Shown: piece by piece, positions 14,547 to 23,923 of the stretch
Numbering within the stretch: position 1 is the first letter of the stretch
Layout: each line of letters begins with the position of its first letter
Assembly (NCBI RefSeq): GCF_003984625.1
Contig: NZ_RWKH01000002.1
Location: 215,392-279,391 of the forward strand
From: Variovorax sp. DXTD-1
GTDB taxonomy: Bacteria; Pseudomonadota; Gammaproteobacteria; Burkholderiales; Burkholderiaceae_C
DNA: 64,000 nucleotides
Reading direction: 5' to 3'
The notes under the pieces: model-generated
Databases searched by the model: none
Seen by the model: only the letters and a program-made list of their open reading frames with translations
What the model was told of the DNA's origin: nothing
Program-made: the position numbers and the translations under genes

Positions 14547-15296
14547 TCAACGCAGGCGCGAGAGGCGCTCGCGGCCCGCCTGGGCCGCTTCGGATTGCGG
14601 ATAGGCCTTGGTCAGGTCTTCCAGCGTGCGGCGCGCGGCGCGCGTGTCCTTCAGCTCGATCTGGCAATTGGCGATCGACAGCACGGCCTCGGGAGCCTTG
14701 GCGTGGTCGGGCGCGAGCGACAGCATGGAGCGGAAGTTCGCAATGGCCTCGTTGTAGTTGCGCGTGGCGTACTGCGCATTGCCGAGCCAGAACAACGCGG
14801 AGGCGTTGTAGCCGCTTTGCGGGTAGCGCTTGACGAACTCGGCGAAGGCGGTTTGCGCCTGCGCGAACTGCCCCGCACGGAAGATGCCGAGCGCGGCATC
14901 GAAGTCGGCCTTTTCCTTGGGGTCCGCGGTGAACTCGCGGCCGTCCACGGAAACCTTCGTCGGCTCGGTCTGCTTCAGCCGGTCGTCGATGGTGCTCTGG
15001 CGGGACTGCATTTCGCTCAGCGTGCGCTGCAGCTGCTCGTTCTGGCCGGTCATGCGCGCAAGATCGCCCCGCATCTGCTCGATCTGGTTCTGCAGGTCGA
15101 GCAGGCTGCGGCGCAACTGGCCGTTTTCATCGGTCAGCCGCTGGTCGGTCTGCTGGCGCATGGCCTCGACACGCTGCCGCAGGTCGAGGATGGCGCGGCG
15201 CGCCTCGTCATCCTCGAACAACGCGGCTTGCGAGCCTGCCGAAACGCAGAGCAAGGCGGCAGCCAGTGCCGCGCCTCGCAATAGAGCGTGTTGCAT
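14547..15296 (-). CDS. cpoB: Cell division coordinator CpoB (YbgF)
   Basis: CpoB is a periplasmic protein that couples Tol-Pal constriction of the outer membrane with septal peptidoglycan synthesis. A signal peptide occupies about residues 1-25 (LLRGAALAAALLCVSAGSQA). A coiled coil follows (about 30-100) for trimerisation. The C-terminal part holds tetratricopeptide repeats (about 125-245), including FAEFVKRYPQSGYNASALFW. The ATG at 15296 overlaps the pal stop (TGATG), so it is preferred over the GTG one codon earlier. Confidence 0.92.
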   Translation of the reverse strand: MQHALLRGAALAAALLCVSAGSQAALFEDDEARRAILDLRQRVEAMRQQTDQRLTDENGQLRRSLLDLQNQIEQMRGDLARMTGQNEQLQRTLSEMQSRQSTIDDRLKQTEPTKVSVDGREFTADPKEKADFDAALGIFRAGQFAQAQTAFAEFVKRYPQSGYNASALFWLGNAQYATRNYNEAIANFRSMLSLAPDHAKAPEAVLSIANCQIELKDTRAARRTLEDLTKAYPQSEAAQAGRERLSRLR

Positions 15297-15814
15297 CACC
15301 GGGTGTAGCGGATTTCGGCGCGGCGGTTCTGGGCCCAGACGTCTTCGCCCGAGCCCTGCACCGCCGGCTTTTCCTTGCCGAAGCTCACGGCTTCGATCTG
15401 GGCATCGTTCACGCCCAGCAGCGTCAGCGAGCGGCGAACGGCTTCGGAACGCTTCTGGCCCAGTGCAAGGTTGTACTCGCGGCCGCCGCGCTCGTCGGTG
15501 TGGCCTTCGATGGAAACACGGCGCTGCGGGTTGGCCTTGAGGAAGCGTGCGTGGCCGTCGATGATCGACTGGAACTCCGGCTTCACCGTGTAGCTGTCAT
15601 AGTCGAAATACACGATCCGCTCGATACCGACCGGGCCCTGCGCGGTACCGGCGGTGGAATCGATGGAGACGGGGGCGACTGAACTCGCGCCACCTTGCTG
15701 GCTGCCGGCGGTTCCGGAACGGTCGGTCACCGGTGTGTCGTTGAGCTTGGTGCCCGACGAGCAACCGGCAATCAGAGCCACGATGGCCAGCGAATAAATC
15801 GTACGTTTCAACAT
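15296..15814 (-). CDS. pal: Peptidoglycan-associated lipoprotein Pal
   Basis: Pal anchors the outer membrane to peptidoglycan and binds TolB. The 172-residue precursor has a lipobox LIAGC with the lipidated Cys at 18. A disordered linker follows, then an OmpA-like domain from about residue 65 with FDYDSYTVKPEF and the meso-DAP-binding segment EGHTDERGGREYNLALGQKR. It lies 25 bp after tolB and overlaps cpoB by TGATG, in the canonical order tolB-pal-cpoB. Confidence 0.96.
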   Translation of the reverse strand: MLKRTIYSLAIVALIAGCSSGTKLNDTPVTDRSGTAGSQQGGASSVAPVSIDSTAGTAQGPVGIERIVYFDYDSYTVKPEFQSIIDGHARFLKANPQRRVSIEGHTDERGGREYNLALGQKRSEAVRRSLTLLGVNDAQIEAVSFGKEKPAVQGSGEDVWAQNRRAEIRYTR

Positions 15815-15839
15815 TGGGTACTCCTCAAATAAACCTTGG

Positions 15840-17156
15840 TCATTGCTTTTGAAACGGACCCCAGTCCGGTTCTCTAATGTCTCCCGCCTGCCCCGCCAGC
15901 CGTGCCTTGATTTTTCCGTCCAGCGTGGTCGTCATGAGCGCTTCGCGACCTTGCAGGTGCGTTGCGTAGACGATCAACTTGCTATTGGGGGCAAAGCTTG
16001 GGCTCTCGTCTGCCGAGGTGTCGGTGATGGCCGAGACATTGCCGGTTGCCAACTCCATCACGTGGAGTTTGAACGCACCGCCAACGCGGGAGATGTAGGC
16101 CAACCACCGACCATCACCGCTGACAGAAGGAGAAATGTTGTAGGTGCCGCTGAAGGTGACCCGGGTCGGCGCGCCGCCTCCGGCGCTCATCTTGTAGATC
16201 TGGGGCGCACCGCCGCGGTCGCTCACGAAGTAGATCGTGCTGCCGTCGGCCGAGTAGACAGGCTCGGTGTCGATGCTGGCGCTCTGGGTCAGGCGTCGCG
16301 GCTCGCCGCCGGTGGCCGCAATGGTGTAGAGCTGCGAGCCGCCGTCACGGCTGAGCGTGACGGCCAGCGAGTTGCCGTCGGGCGCCCATGCCGGGGCGCT
16401 GTTGGAGCCGCGAAAGTTCGCGAGCAAGCGGCGTTGGCCACTGGCCACGTTGTGCACGTACACCACGGGCTTGCGCGACTCGAACGACACATACGCGAGT
16501 TGCTGGCCGTTGGACGACCACACGGGCGAAATGATCGGTTCCGGGCTCGCGAGCGCGGCCTGCGCGTTCTCGCCGTCGGCGTCTGCCACCCATAGCGAAT
16601 AGCGGCTGCCGCCCTTGGTCACGTAGGCAATGCGGGTCGAGAAGATGCCCTTGTCGCCGGTCAGCTTTTCGTAGACGTAGTCTGCAATGCGGTGCGACGC
16701 GAGCCGCAGGTCGCCCTGCGGAACGGTGTAGCTCTGGCCGCCGAGATCTTGTCCGCGCACCACGTCCCACAGGCGAAAGCGCACGTCGAAGCGGCCGTCA
16801 CCCAGCCGCGTGACGCTGCCGACCACCAGCGAATCCGCGGTGCGCTGGCGCCACAGCGCGAGGTCGGGCCGCGAGCCTTCGTCGAGCGCCTGGCCGGAAG
16901 CATCGACGCCGCGGAACTGGCCGCTGCGCTCGAGGTCGGCCTTCACGATCTCGGAAATTTTCTGGGGCGAAGCGTCCTGTCCCTTGAACGGGACCAGCGC
17001 GATGGGCAGCTGCGTCAGCCCGACGCCCGACACCTCGACCCGGAACTGGGCGAGCGCGGGCAGCATGGGAGTTGCAGCAAGAGCCGCGACAAGACCGCGG
17101 CGTGCAAAAAACGATGAAGAAGGAGTTGGAATGGAAACTGGCAACGGCTTGTTCAT
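15840..17156 (-). CDS. tolB: Tol-Pal system protein TolB
   Basis: TolB is the periplasmic beta-propeller that shuttles between Pal and TolA. The 438-residue precursor has a signal peptide ending near LPALAQF (about 37-43), an N-terminal domain (to about 170), and six WD40-like blades with repeated patterns such as PAWAPDGNSLAVTLSRDGGS and PVYSADGSTIYFVSDRGG. The ATG at 17156 gives a proper signal sequence. An upstream in-frame ATG would add 21 residues without one. No tolQRA genes are adjacent; msbA is divergent upstream. Confidence 0.95.
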   Translation of the reverse strand: MNKPLPVSIPTPSSSFFARRGLVAALAATPMLPALAQFRVEVSGVGLTQLPIALVPFKGQDASPQKISEIVKADLERSGQFRGVDASGQALDEGSRPDLALWRQRTADSLVVGSVTRLGDGRFDVRFRLWDVVRGQDLGGQSYTVPQGDLRLASHRIADYVYEKLTGDKGIFSTRIAYVTKGGSRYSLWVADADGENAQAALASPEPIISPVWSSNGQQLAYVSFESRKPVVYVHNVASGQRRLLANFRGSNSAPAWAPDGNSLAVTLSRDGGSQLYTIAATGGEPRRLTQSASIDTEPVYSADGSTIYFVSDRGGAPQIYKMSAGGGAPTRVTFSGTYNISPSVSGDGRWLAYISRVGGAFKLHVMELATGNVSAITDTSADESPSFAPNSKLIVYATHLQGREALMTTTLDGKIKARLAGQAGDIREPDWGPFQKQ

Positions 17157-17317
17157 GCGGTTCGGAGATGTTTCGGGGAAAAAAGTTCTACCCGATGCGA
17201 CGGGCCACATGTTACACACTGGTTTGATCGTGCCGTCACAAAACGTGTATTGGGCGGCGCGGTCCTACATGGCACCTTGCTGAAGGCCTGTTTGGGCGCC
17301 CCGTAGAATCCGCCGCC

Positions 17318-19102
17318 ATGCAAGCATCCCCCGGCAGTGAGACCGCCCGCCTTCCCCTGACTCGCCGGCTGGCGCGCCTCATGACCTGGTTCGGCGGCTC
17401 ACGCCATTGGTGGGCCGTCGGGATCGTCGGCGCCCTGATGGCCGCCATTACCGAGCCCTTGATGGCGGCCCTTCTCAAGCCGCTGCTCGACCGCGGATTC
17501 AACCGCGGCCAGTTGGCGCTTTGGATGGTGCCCGCTGCCGTGCTGCTGCTGTTTGCGGTGCGCGGCATTGCGCAGTTCATTTCCCAATATGCGCTCTCGC
17601 GCATCGCCAACGAAGGCATGCAGCGGCTGAGGCGCGTGTTGTTCCAGCGGCTGCTCGGGGCCGAACTGGCCTTGTTCTCGCGGCAATCGGCCAGTGCGCT
17701 TTCCAACACCGTGGTGTACGAGGTCCAGACCGGCTCCATGCTGCTGGTGCAGGCGCTGCTCGGGCTTTCGCGCGACGGTTTCACGCTGGTTGCGCTGCTC
17801 GCCTACCTGGTCTACTTGAACTGGAAGCTCACGCTCATCGTCGCCTTCCTGGTGCCGAGCATCTCGTGGATCATGAAGGTGTTCTCCAAGCGCCTCTATC
17901 GCCTGACGCAGCAAGGCCAGCAAGCAACCGACGAGCTGGCTTATGTGGTGGAAGAAAACGTGCTCGCGCACCGCATGGTGCGGCTGCACGGCGCCGAAGA
18001 AGCGCAAGGCGAACGCTTCGAGCAGTTGAGCCAGCGCCTGAATCGGCTGGCCGTGAAGTCGACCATTGCGCAGGCTGCCACCACGCCGCTCACGCAGATG
18101 ATGGCCTCGCTTGCGCTGTCGGTGGTGGTGATGATTGCGCTCTGGCAAAGCGGCGAGCAAGGCCTCACGGTGGGCGGTTTCGTGGCCTACATCACCGCCA
18201 TGCTGATGCTGATTGCGCCCATCCGCCGCCTCGCGGACATGGCCGCGCCGATCACTCGCGGCCTGGCCGCCCTCGAGCGCGGCCTGGTGCTGATCGACGA
18301 CGTGTCCCCCGAGCCGCAAGGCAGCTTCCGCATCGAACGGGCGCAAGGCCGCATCGAGTTGCGCGATGCGGTGGTCAGCTACCGCGGTGAAGACGAAGCC
18401 CGTGCGCTCGACGGCGTGAGCCTTGCCATCGAGCCCGGGCAAGTGGTGGCTTTCGTCGGCCCCTCAGGCTCGGGCAAGACCACGCTGGTCAACCTGTTGC
18501 CGCGCTTCGTGCTGCCGAGCGGCGGGCAGGTGCTGCTCGACGGGCACGACACCGCCGAATGGGAGCTCAAGAGCCTGCGCGCGCAGTTCGCCATGGTGAG
18601 CCAGGACGTGGTGATGCTCAACGACACGCTGGCCGCCAACGTGGCGCTGGGCTCCGAAATCGATCGCGACCGGGTGCAGCAGTGCATAGAGGCGGCGAAC
18701 CTGTCCAGCCATGTGGAGAGCCTGCCACAGGGCATCGACACCGTGCTCGGCCACAACGCCACGCAGCTTTCGGGCGGCCAGCGGCAGCGCCTGGCCATTG
18801 CGCGCGCGCTCTACAAGAACGCGCCCATCCTGTTGCTCGACGAAGCCACCTCCGCGCTCGACACCGAATCGGAGCGGCTGGTGCAGGACGCTCTGCAGCG
18901 GCTGATGCAAAACCGCACCACGCTGATCGTGGCGCACCGGCTCTCGACCATCCAGCATGCCGACCGCATCATCGTGATGGAAAAAGGCCGCATTGCCGAG
19001 CAAGGCAGCCATGAACAGCTGATGGCGCTCGACGGGCTCTATGCGCGCCTGCAGACGCTGGCCGTGCGCAGTGCAACGCCGGGGCAAGACCCGACGCTCT
19101 GA
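17318..19102 (+). CDS. msbA: Lipid A export ATP-binding/permease MsbA
   Basis: MsbA flips lipid A-core across the inner membrane. The 594-residue half-transporter has six membrane helices in residues about 25-310 and an ATPase domain after about 340, with Walker A GPSGSGKTT near 380, the ABC signature LSGGQRQRLAIARAL and Walker B ILLLDEATSALD, then the switch His in IVAHRLSTI. The length is typical (about 580). It is divergent from tolB with a 161-bp gap and convergent with rng. Confidence 0.93.
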   Translation: MQASPGSETARLPLTRRLARLMTWFGGSRHWWAVGIVGALMAAITEPLMAALLKPLLDRGFNRGQLALWMVPAAVLLLFAVRGIAQFISQYALSRIANEGMQRLRRVLFQRLLGAELALFSRQSASALSNTVVYEVQTGSMLLVQALLGLSRDGFTLVALLAYLVYLNWKLTLIVAFLVPSISWIMKVFSKRLYRLTQQGQQATDELAYVVEENVLAHRMVRLHGAEEAQGERFEQLSQRLNRLAVKSTIAQAATTPLTQMMASLALSVVVMIALWQSGEQGLTVGGFVAYITAMLMLIAPIRRLADMAAPITRGLAALERGLVLIDDVSPEPQGSFRIERAQGRIELRDAVVSYRGEDEARALDGVSLAIEPGQVVAFVGPSGSGKTTLVNLLPRFVLPSGGQVLLDGHDTAEWELKSLRAQFAMVSQDVVMLNDTLAANVALGSEIDRDRVQQCIEAANLSSHVESLPQGIDTVLGHNATQLSGGQRQRLAIARALYKNAPILLLDEATSALDTESERLVQDALQRLMQNRTTLIVAHRLSTIQHADRIIVMEKGRIAEQGSHEQLMALDGLYARLQTLAVRSATPGQDPTL

Positions 19103-19117
19103 ACCGAGGCCTTCGGG

Positions 19118-20644
19118 TCAGAGCAATACGATGTCGTATTGCCCTTGTCCGATGGCGGGCTCGGCCTGCAATGAAATCGGCTTGCCGATGAAGTCGCTCA
19201 AGCCCGCCAGATGCTGGCTTTCTTCATCGAGAAAGAGTTCGATCACCTGCGGCGACGAGACGATGCGGAATTCGCGTGGCGTGAACTGCCGCGCCTCGCG
19301 CAATATCTCTCGCATCACGTCGTAGGCCACGCTGCGCGCCGTCTTCACGATGCCTTGCCCGCCGCACGCCGCGCATGGCTCGCACAGCATATGCGCCAGC
19401 GATTCGCGCGTGCGCTTTCGCGTCATCTCGACCAGCCCGAGCTGCGAGAAGCCGCCGGCGGTGGTCTTGACGCGGTCGCGCGCAAGCTGCTTGCGAAACT
19501 CGGCCAGCACCTGCTCGCGGTGGTCGTCGCGCCCCATGTCGATGAAGTCGACAATGATGATTCCGCCCAGGTTGCGCAGCCGCAGTTGCCGCGCAATCGC
19601 CTGCGCCGCTTCGAGGTTGGTCTTGAAAATGGTGTCGTCGAAGTTGCGCGCGCCGACGAAGCCGCCGGTGTTCACGTCCACCGTCGTGAGCGCCTCGGTC
19701 TGGTCCACCACGAGGTAGCCGCCCGACTTGAGATCGACCCGCCGACCCAGTGCTTTCGCAATTTCCTCGTCGACCGAATAGAGATCGAAGATCGGCCGCT
19801 CGCCCTTGTAATGCTGCAGCTTGCCGGCCGCCTGCGGCATGTATTCGAGCCCGAACTTGAGCAGCACCTCGAACTGCTCGCGCGAGTCGATGCGGATGGT
19901 CTGCGTGTCTTCGCTCGTCATGTCGCGCAGTACGCGCTGCAGCAGGCTCAAGTCCTGGTGCAGCAGCGACATGGGCGGCACCTTGCCCGATGCCTCGCGA
20001 ATGCGCGACCAGGTCTTGCGCAGGTAGGCAATGTCTTCGGCCAGTTCGGCATCGGACGAATCTTCGCCATTGGTGCGCAGGATGAAGCCGCCCGTGTTGG
20101 CCGGCACCACGCCGCCGCTGTCGGCCGCCGCGGCAGCCTCTATCAGCGCCAGCATGCGGGCGCGCAACGATTCGCGCTGGTCCGAAGGAATTTTTTGCGA
20201 AACGCCGATGTGGTTGTCCTGCGGCAGAAACACCAGCAGCCGGCCCGCAATGCTGATCTGCGTCGACAACCGCGCGCCCTTGGTGCCGATCGGGTCCTTG
20301 ATCACCTGCACCAGCAGCGACTGGCCTTCGAACACCTGCTTCTCGATGGGCACCATCGGCCCGCCGTTGCGATGGTCGCGGTCAGGCGCCGGCGCGCTCG
20401 GCCGCGAGCCCGGCGTGAACGGCGCCACGATGTCGGCCACATGCAGGAAGGCCGTGCGCTCCAGGCCGATGTCGATGAAGGCCGACTGCATGCCCGGCAG
20501 CACGCGCGAAACCTTGCCCAGGTAGATGTTGCCGACCAGCCCGCGCTCCAGCGTGCGCTCGATGTGCAGCTCTTGCACGGCGCCGTGCTCGACCAGCGCC
20601 ACACGGGTCTCTTGCGGGGACCAGTTGATCAGGATGTCTTGCAT
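19118..20644 (-). CDS. rng: Ribonuclease G
   Basis: RNase G matures the 16S rRNA 5' end and degrades some mRNAs. The 508-residue protein has an S1 domain at about 35-125 (NIYLGKVSRVLPGMQSAFID), interrupted by a Pro/Arg-rich insert (TPGSRPSAPAPDRDHRN). The catalytic region contains TVDVNTGGFVG and IVDFIDM, with acidic residues for the metal, and the CEPCAACGGQG segment resembles the RNase E/G zinc link. The start at 20644 opens MQDILINWSPQETRVAL as in the family. It is the last gene of the yebC-to-rng operon, 7 bp after maf. Confidence 0.94.
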   Translation of the reverse strand: MQDILINWSPQETRVALVEHGAVQELHIERTLERGLVGNIYLGKVSRVLPGMQSAFIDIGLERTAFLHVADIVAPFTPGSRPSAPAPDRDHRNGGPMVPIEKQVFEGQSLLVQVIKDPIGTKGARLSTQISIAGRLLVFLPQDNHIGVSQKIPSDQRESLRARMLALIEAAAAADSGGVVPANTGGFILRTNGEDSSDAELAEDIAYLRKTWSRIREASGKVPPMSLLHQDLSLLQRVLRDMTSEDTQTIRIDSREQFEVLLKFGLEYMPQAAGKLQHYKGERPIFDLYSVDEEIAKALGRRVDLKSGGYLVVDQTEALTTVDVNTGGFVGARNFDDTIFKTNLEAAQAIARQLRLRNLGGIIIVDFIDMGRDDHREQVLAEFRKQLARDRVKTTAGGFSQLGLVEMTRKRTRESLAHMLCEPCAACGGQGIVKTARSVAYDVMREILREARQFTPREFRIVSSPQVIELFLDEESQHLAGLSDFIGKPISLQAEPAIGQGQYDIVLL

Positions 20645-20651
20645 GGAGTTC

Positions 20652-21257
20652 TCAGGTATTGAAACCGGCGCTGCGAAGAAGCTGCGCGGTCTCGAACATC
20701 GGGAGTCCCATGATGCCCGAATAGGACCCGCTGATGTGTTCGATGAACGCAGCCGCCGCCCCTTGAATTGCATAGGCGCCTGCCTTGCCGAGCGGCTCGC
20801 CGCTTGCGGCATAGCGCGCGATCTGCTTCTTGCCGATGGCCGCGAAGCGCACGCGCGAAACGCTGAGCGCCGCATGGCGGCGGCGGCCGTGCTGCAGCGC
20901 TACGGCCGTCAGCACGCGGTGGGTGCTGCCGGACAGGAGCGCGAGCATGCGCTCGGCATCGCGTGCGTCGTCGGGCTTGCCGAGGATGGTGCGGCCGAGC
21001 GCGACCGTGGTGTCTGCGCAGAGCACCGGCGCATCGGCCAGGCCGAGGCGCTTGCGCCGCGCAACGGCGGCATCGAGCTTGAGCGCCGTGACGCGCTGCA
21101 CATAGGCAGTGGGCGATTCGTTGGGCAACGCCGCTTCGAGCGATTCGGCGTTTTCGTCAGGGCCGGCAAGCAGCAGTTCGTGGCGAACGCCAAGTTGGCC
21201 GAGCAGTTGGGCACGGCGCGGGCTCTGCGACGCGAGATAGATGAAGTCTGGTGTCAT
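20652..21257 (-). CDS. maf: Maf family nucleotide pyrophosphatase
   Basis: Maf proteins hydrolyse non-canonical or modified nucleoside triphosphates (dTTP/UTP or m7GTP). The 201-residue protein has the N-terminal [11 protein letters not shown] motif, the ADTTVALG segment with the catalytic Asp, [14 protein letters not shown], and the C-terminal [10 protein letters not shown]. The sequence alone does not say whether it is the YhdE or YceF substrate class. It overlaps rlmH by ATGA. Confidence 0.93.
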   Translation of the reverse strand: MTPDFIYLASQSPRRAQLLGQLGVRHELLLAGPDENAESLEAALPNESPTAYVQRVTALKLDAAVARRKRLGLADAPVLCADTTVALGRTILGKPDDARDAERMLALLSGSTHRVLTAVALQHGRRRHAALSVSRVRFAAIGKKQIARYAASGEPLGKAGAYAIQGAAAAFIEHISGSYSGIMGLPMFETAQLLRSAGFNT

Positions 21258-21721
21258 TCCCGGTGGTACGGATGGCCCGCGTTGACGGACCAGGCCCGGT
21301 ACAGCTGCTCGACCAGCAGCACGCGCGCCATGGCGTGCGGCAGGGTCAGGTCGGACAAGCGAATGCGTTCATGCGCCGCGGCCTTGAAAGCCGGGTCGAG
21401 CCCGTCGGGCCCGCCGATGACGAGCGCCACATCGTCGCCCTCGCCTTGCCAGCTTTGCAGGCGCGCGGCCAGTGCCTTGGTGGTGAGCGCGGTGCCGCGC
21501 TCGTCGAGCACCACGATGCGCATGCCCCTGGCAATGGCGCCTTCGATGCGCTCGCGTTCGGCGGCGTAAAGCGTTTCGAGCGACTTGGAGCCGCGGGGTT
21601 CGGTCTTGACCGCGCGCAGCTCAAGCTTGAGTTCCGGCGGGAAGCGCTTGGCGTAGTCGTCCCAGGCAGTCTGCGCCCAGTCGGGCATGCGCTGCCCGAC
21701 GGCGACCACCAGGAGCTTCAT
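21254..21721 (-). CDS. rlmH: 23S rRNA pseudouridine-1915 N3-methyltransferase
   Basis: RlmH methylates pseudouridine 1915 in helix 69 of 23S rRNA, using S-adenosylmethionine bound in a SPOUT knot. The 155-residue protein starts [20 protein letters not shown] and holds the conserved [26 protein letters not shown] and [20 protein letters not shown], with the characteristic HPYH near the C-terminus. It overlaps rsfS and maf by ATGA, the usual rsfS-rlmH order. Confidence 0.96.
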   Translation of the reverse strand: MKLLVVAVGQRMPDWAQTAWDDYAKRFPPELKLELRAVKTEPRGSKSLETLYAAERERIEGAIARGMRIVVLDERGTALTTKALAARLQSWQGEGDDVALVIGGPDGLDPAFKAAAHERIRLSDLTLPHAMARVLLVEQLYRAWSVNAGHPYHRE

Positions 21722-22383
21722 GCGCGGCGCGCTGGCGCCTTCTTGGCAGGCGCCTTCTTTGCCGCGGGCTTCTTCGCGGCGGGCTTGCCGACGACCTTGA
21801 CCGGCACGCGCGCGGTCGTGGTCTTCTTGGCGGGCGCCTTCTTGGCGGCGGTTTTCTTCGCCGGGCTCCGGCTGGCCTTCTCGGCCTTGGCTTCCTGCTC
21901 GGCCGCGCGGATGGCGGTCTTGGCCGCGCTGGTGCGGCGCAGGTTCGGCATCTTGGCGGCGACGGGCTTCTTCTCCTCGGTCACCTTGGCGGCGGTTGCA
22001 AGGGCCGGCTTGGTGCCGCCGAGCTTGGCGCGCACGGGCTTGTCGCCCCAGATCTCTTCGAGGTGGTAGTACTGGCGGATGGCGGGCTGCATGATGTGCG
22101 CCACGGCCGCGCCGCAGTCCACGATGATCCACTCGCCGTTGTCCTCGCCCTCGATGCGCGGCTTGCCGAAGCCGGCCTCGCGCACCGCGTCGCGAACACT
22201 CGCGGCCAGCGCCTTGGTCTGGCGGTTGGAGGTGCCCGAGGCAACGATCACGCGCTCGAACAGCGGCGAAAGATGCTCTGTGTCGAAAACCTGAATGTCC
22301 TGCGCCTTGACGTCTTCGAGTCCATCGATGATGGCTCGCTGGAGTTTCTGGGTGTCTTTCTTGGCGGCGGCTTCAGTGGTCAT
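21718..22383 (-). CDS. rsfS: Ribosome silencing factor RsfS with long basic tail
   Basis: RsfS binds L14 and blocks joining of ribosomal subunits in poor nutrient conditions. Residues about 10-125 are the conserved domain, with [36 protein letters not shown] and [15 protein letters not shown]. The protein is 221 residues, roughly twice the usual length. From about residue 125 a Lys/Ala/Pro-rich tail follows, made of [18 protein letters not shown] repeats as in histone H1-like proteins. The tail may bind nucleic acid. It overlaps nadD by TGATG and rlmH by ATGA. Confidence 0.94.
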   Translation of the reverse strand: MTTEAAAKKDTQKLQRAIIDGLEDVKAQDIQVFDTEHLSPLFERVIVASGTSNRQTKALAASVRDAVREAGFGKPRIEGEDNGEWIIVDCGAAVAHIMQPAIRQYYHLEEIWGDKPVRAKLGGTKPALATAAKVTEEKKPVAAKMPNLRRTSAAKTAIRAAEQEAKAEKASRSPAKKTAAKKAPAKKTTTARVPVKVVGKPAAKKPAAKKAPAKKAPARRA

Positions 22384-23009
22384 CAGGCAGGGCGGTAAAG
22401 GTGGTGTTGGTCAATATAGCGTGCAACGGCGGGCGGAACCAGCGAGGAAATGTCCTCGCCAAGCGCCGCGCGCCGCCGGATTTCGGTGGCGCTGGTGTCC
22501 ATGGCCGGCAATTCGAGCGCTTCGAAACGTGCGCCAGCGGGAAGGCCGGGCAGCATTTTCGGATCAAAACGAGCAATGCCGCCCGTCGATAGTGCGCGAT
22601 ACGCTACAGAAACAATAGCAATGCCGAGTATAGCCTGCCAGCCATGCCATGTGGGCAAGGCGGTGGCCTGGTCGGCGCCCATGATCAAGACCAGTTGCGC
22701 ACCGGGTTGTTCATTCCGCAACTCATGCAGGGTATCGAGCGTGTAGGTGGGGCCGTCGCGCAACACTTCGCGGCTGTCGACCACCACGGTGCCCGCGAGC
22801 CCTGCAAATGCCAGCCGCGCCATCGCAAGACGGTCTTGCGCCGGCGTGAGCGTGCGGCTCTTGTGCCAGGCCTGGCCGGTGGGAATGACGTACAGTTCGG
22901 CCAGGCCAAGCTGCGAAAGCGCTGCTTCGGCCAAGGCCACGTGGGCGTTGTGAGGCGGATCGAATGCGCCGCCGAACACGCCGATGCGCGGAGCGCCGGA
23001 AAAACTCAC
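22383..23009 (-). CDS. nadD: Nicotinate-nucleotide adenylyltransferase
   Basis: NadD joins ATP and nicotinate mononucleotide to form deamido-NAD. The 208-residue protein has the nucleotidyltransferase motif [14 protein letters not shown] at about 10-23, PTGQAWHKS, the [14 protein letters not shown] segment and the C-terminal [10 protein letters not shown]. The GTG start at 23009 is chosen because it forms a GTGA overlap with the hemF stop and places the motif at the usual distance. No in-frame ATG exists nearby. Confidence 0.94.
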   Translation of the reverse strand: MSFSGAPRIGVFGGAFDPPHNAHVALAEAALSQLGLAELYVIPTGQAWHKSRTLTPAQDRLAMARLAFAGLAGTVVVDSREVLRDGPTYTLDTLHELRNEQPGAQLVLIMGADQATALPTWHGWQAILGIAIVSVAYRALSTGGIARFDPKMLPGLPAGARFEALELPAMDTSATEIRRRAALGEDISSLVPPAVARYIDQHHLYRPA

Positions 23010-23923
23010 AACCAGTCGCGCCGCACGATGAAGTCGCTGTACAGCGCGGCTTCGGGGCTGCCCGGTTCGGGTTGCTGGCGATAGGCCCAGCTCGCAAGCG
23101 GCGGCATCGACAGCAGGATCGATTCGGTGCGTCCCCCCGATTGCAGCCCGAAATGCGTGCCGCGGTCCCACACCAGGTTGAACTCGACGTACCGCCCGCG
23201 CCGATAGAGTTGGAACGCCCGCTCGCGCTCGCCCCACGGGGTGCCGCGGCGCCGCTCGACGATCGGCAGGTAGGCCGGCAGAAAACCGTCACCCACGGAA
23301 CGCAGCATGGCAAAACCGTTCTCGAAGCCGTCTTCGGCAAAGTCGTCGAAAAAGATGCCGCCGATGCCGCGCTGCTCATTGCGGTGCTTCAGAAAGAAAT
23401 ACTCGTCGCACCACGTCTTGAAGCGCGGGTATTTGTCGTCGCCGAATGCAGCGAGCGAATCGCGGCATGCGGTGTGAAAGTGCACCGCGTCTTCCTCGAA
23501 GCCGTAGCAAGGCGTCAGGTCCATGCCCCCGCCGAACCAGCACACCGGGTCCTTGCTTTCGGGCAATGCGGCCAGCATGCGCACGTTCATGTGAACGATG
23601 GGTACGTAAGGGTTGCGCGGATGGAACACCAGCGAAACGCCCATGGCTTCGAAGGGAGCGCCAGCAAGTTCAGGCCTGTTCTGCGTGGCCGATGGAGGCA
23701 GCCTGGGCCCGCGCACCTGCGAGAAACCGCAGCCCGCGCGCTCGAACAGATCTCCGCCTTCGAGAATGCAGGTAAGGCCGTGGCCCTGCAGGCTTTCTCC
23801 GGGTTCCTTTTGCCAGGCATCGCGCGTGCAGGCGCCGCCGTCCGCCGCTTCTACCGCTTCGACGATCTGCTGCTGGAGGCCGCGCAGGTAGTCGCCGACC
23901 GCCGCCGGATTGGTCTGCTGCAT
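23006..23923 (-). CDS. hemF: Oxygen-dependent coproporphyrinogen III oxidase
   Basis: HemF converts coproporphyrinogen III to protoporphyrinogen IX using oxygen. The 305-residue protein contains the strongly conserved [51 protein letters not shown] and [20 protein letters not shown], and matches the family length. The ATG at 23923 overlaps the purD stop (TGATG); a TTG one codon earlier is less likely. It is translationally coupled to nadD by GTGA. Confidence 0.96.
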   Translation of the reverse strand: MQQTNPAAVGDYLRGLQQQIVEAVEAADGGACTRDAWQKEPGESLQGHGLTCILEGGDLFERAGCGFSQVRGPRLPPSATQNRPELAGAPFEAMGVSLVFHPRNPYVPIVHMNVRMLAALPESKDPVCWFGGGMDLTPCYGFEEDAVHFHTACRDSLAAFGDDKYPRFKTWCDEYFFLKHRNEQRGIGGIFFDDFAEDGFENGFAMLRSVGDGFLPAYLPIVERRRGTPWGERERAFQLYRRGRYVEFNLVWDRGTHFGLQSGGRTESILLSMPPLASWAYRQQPEPGSPEAALYSDFIVRRDWL

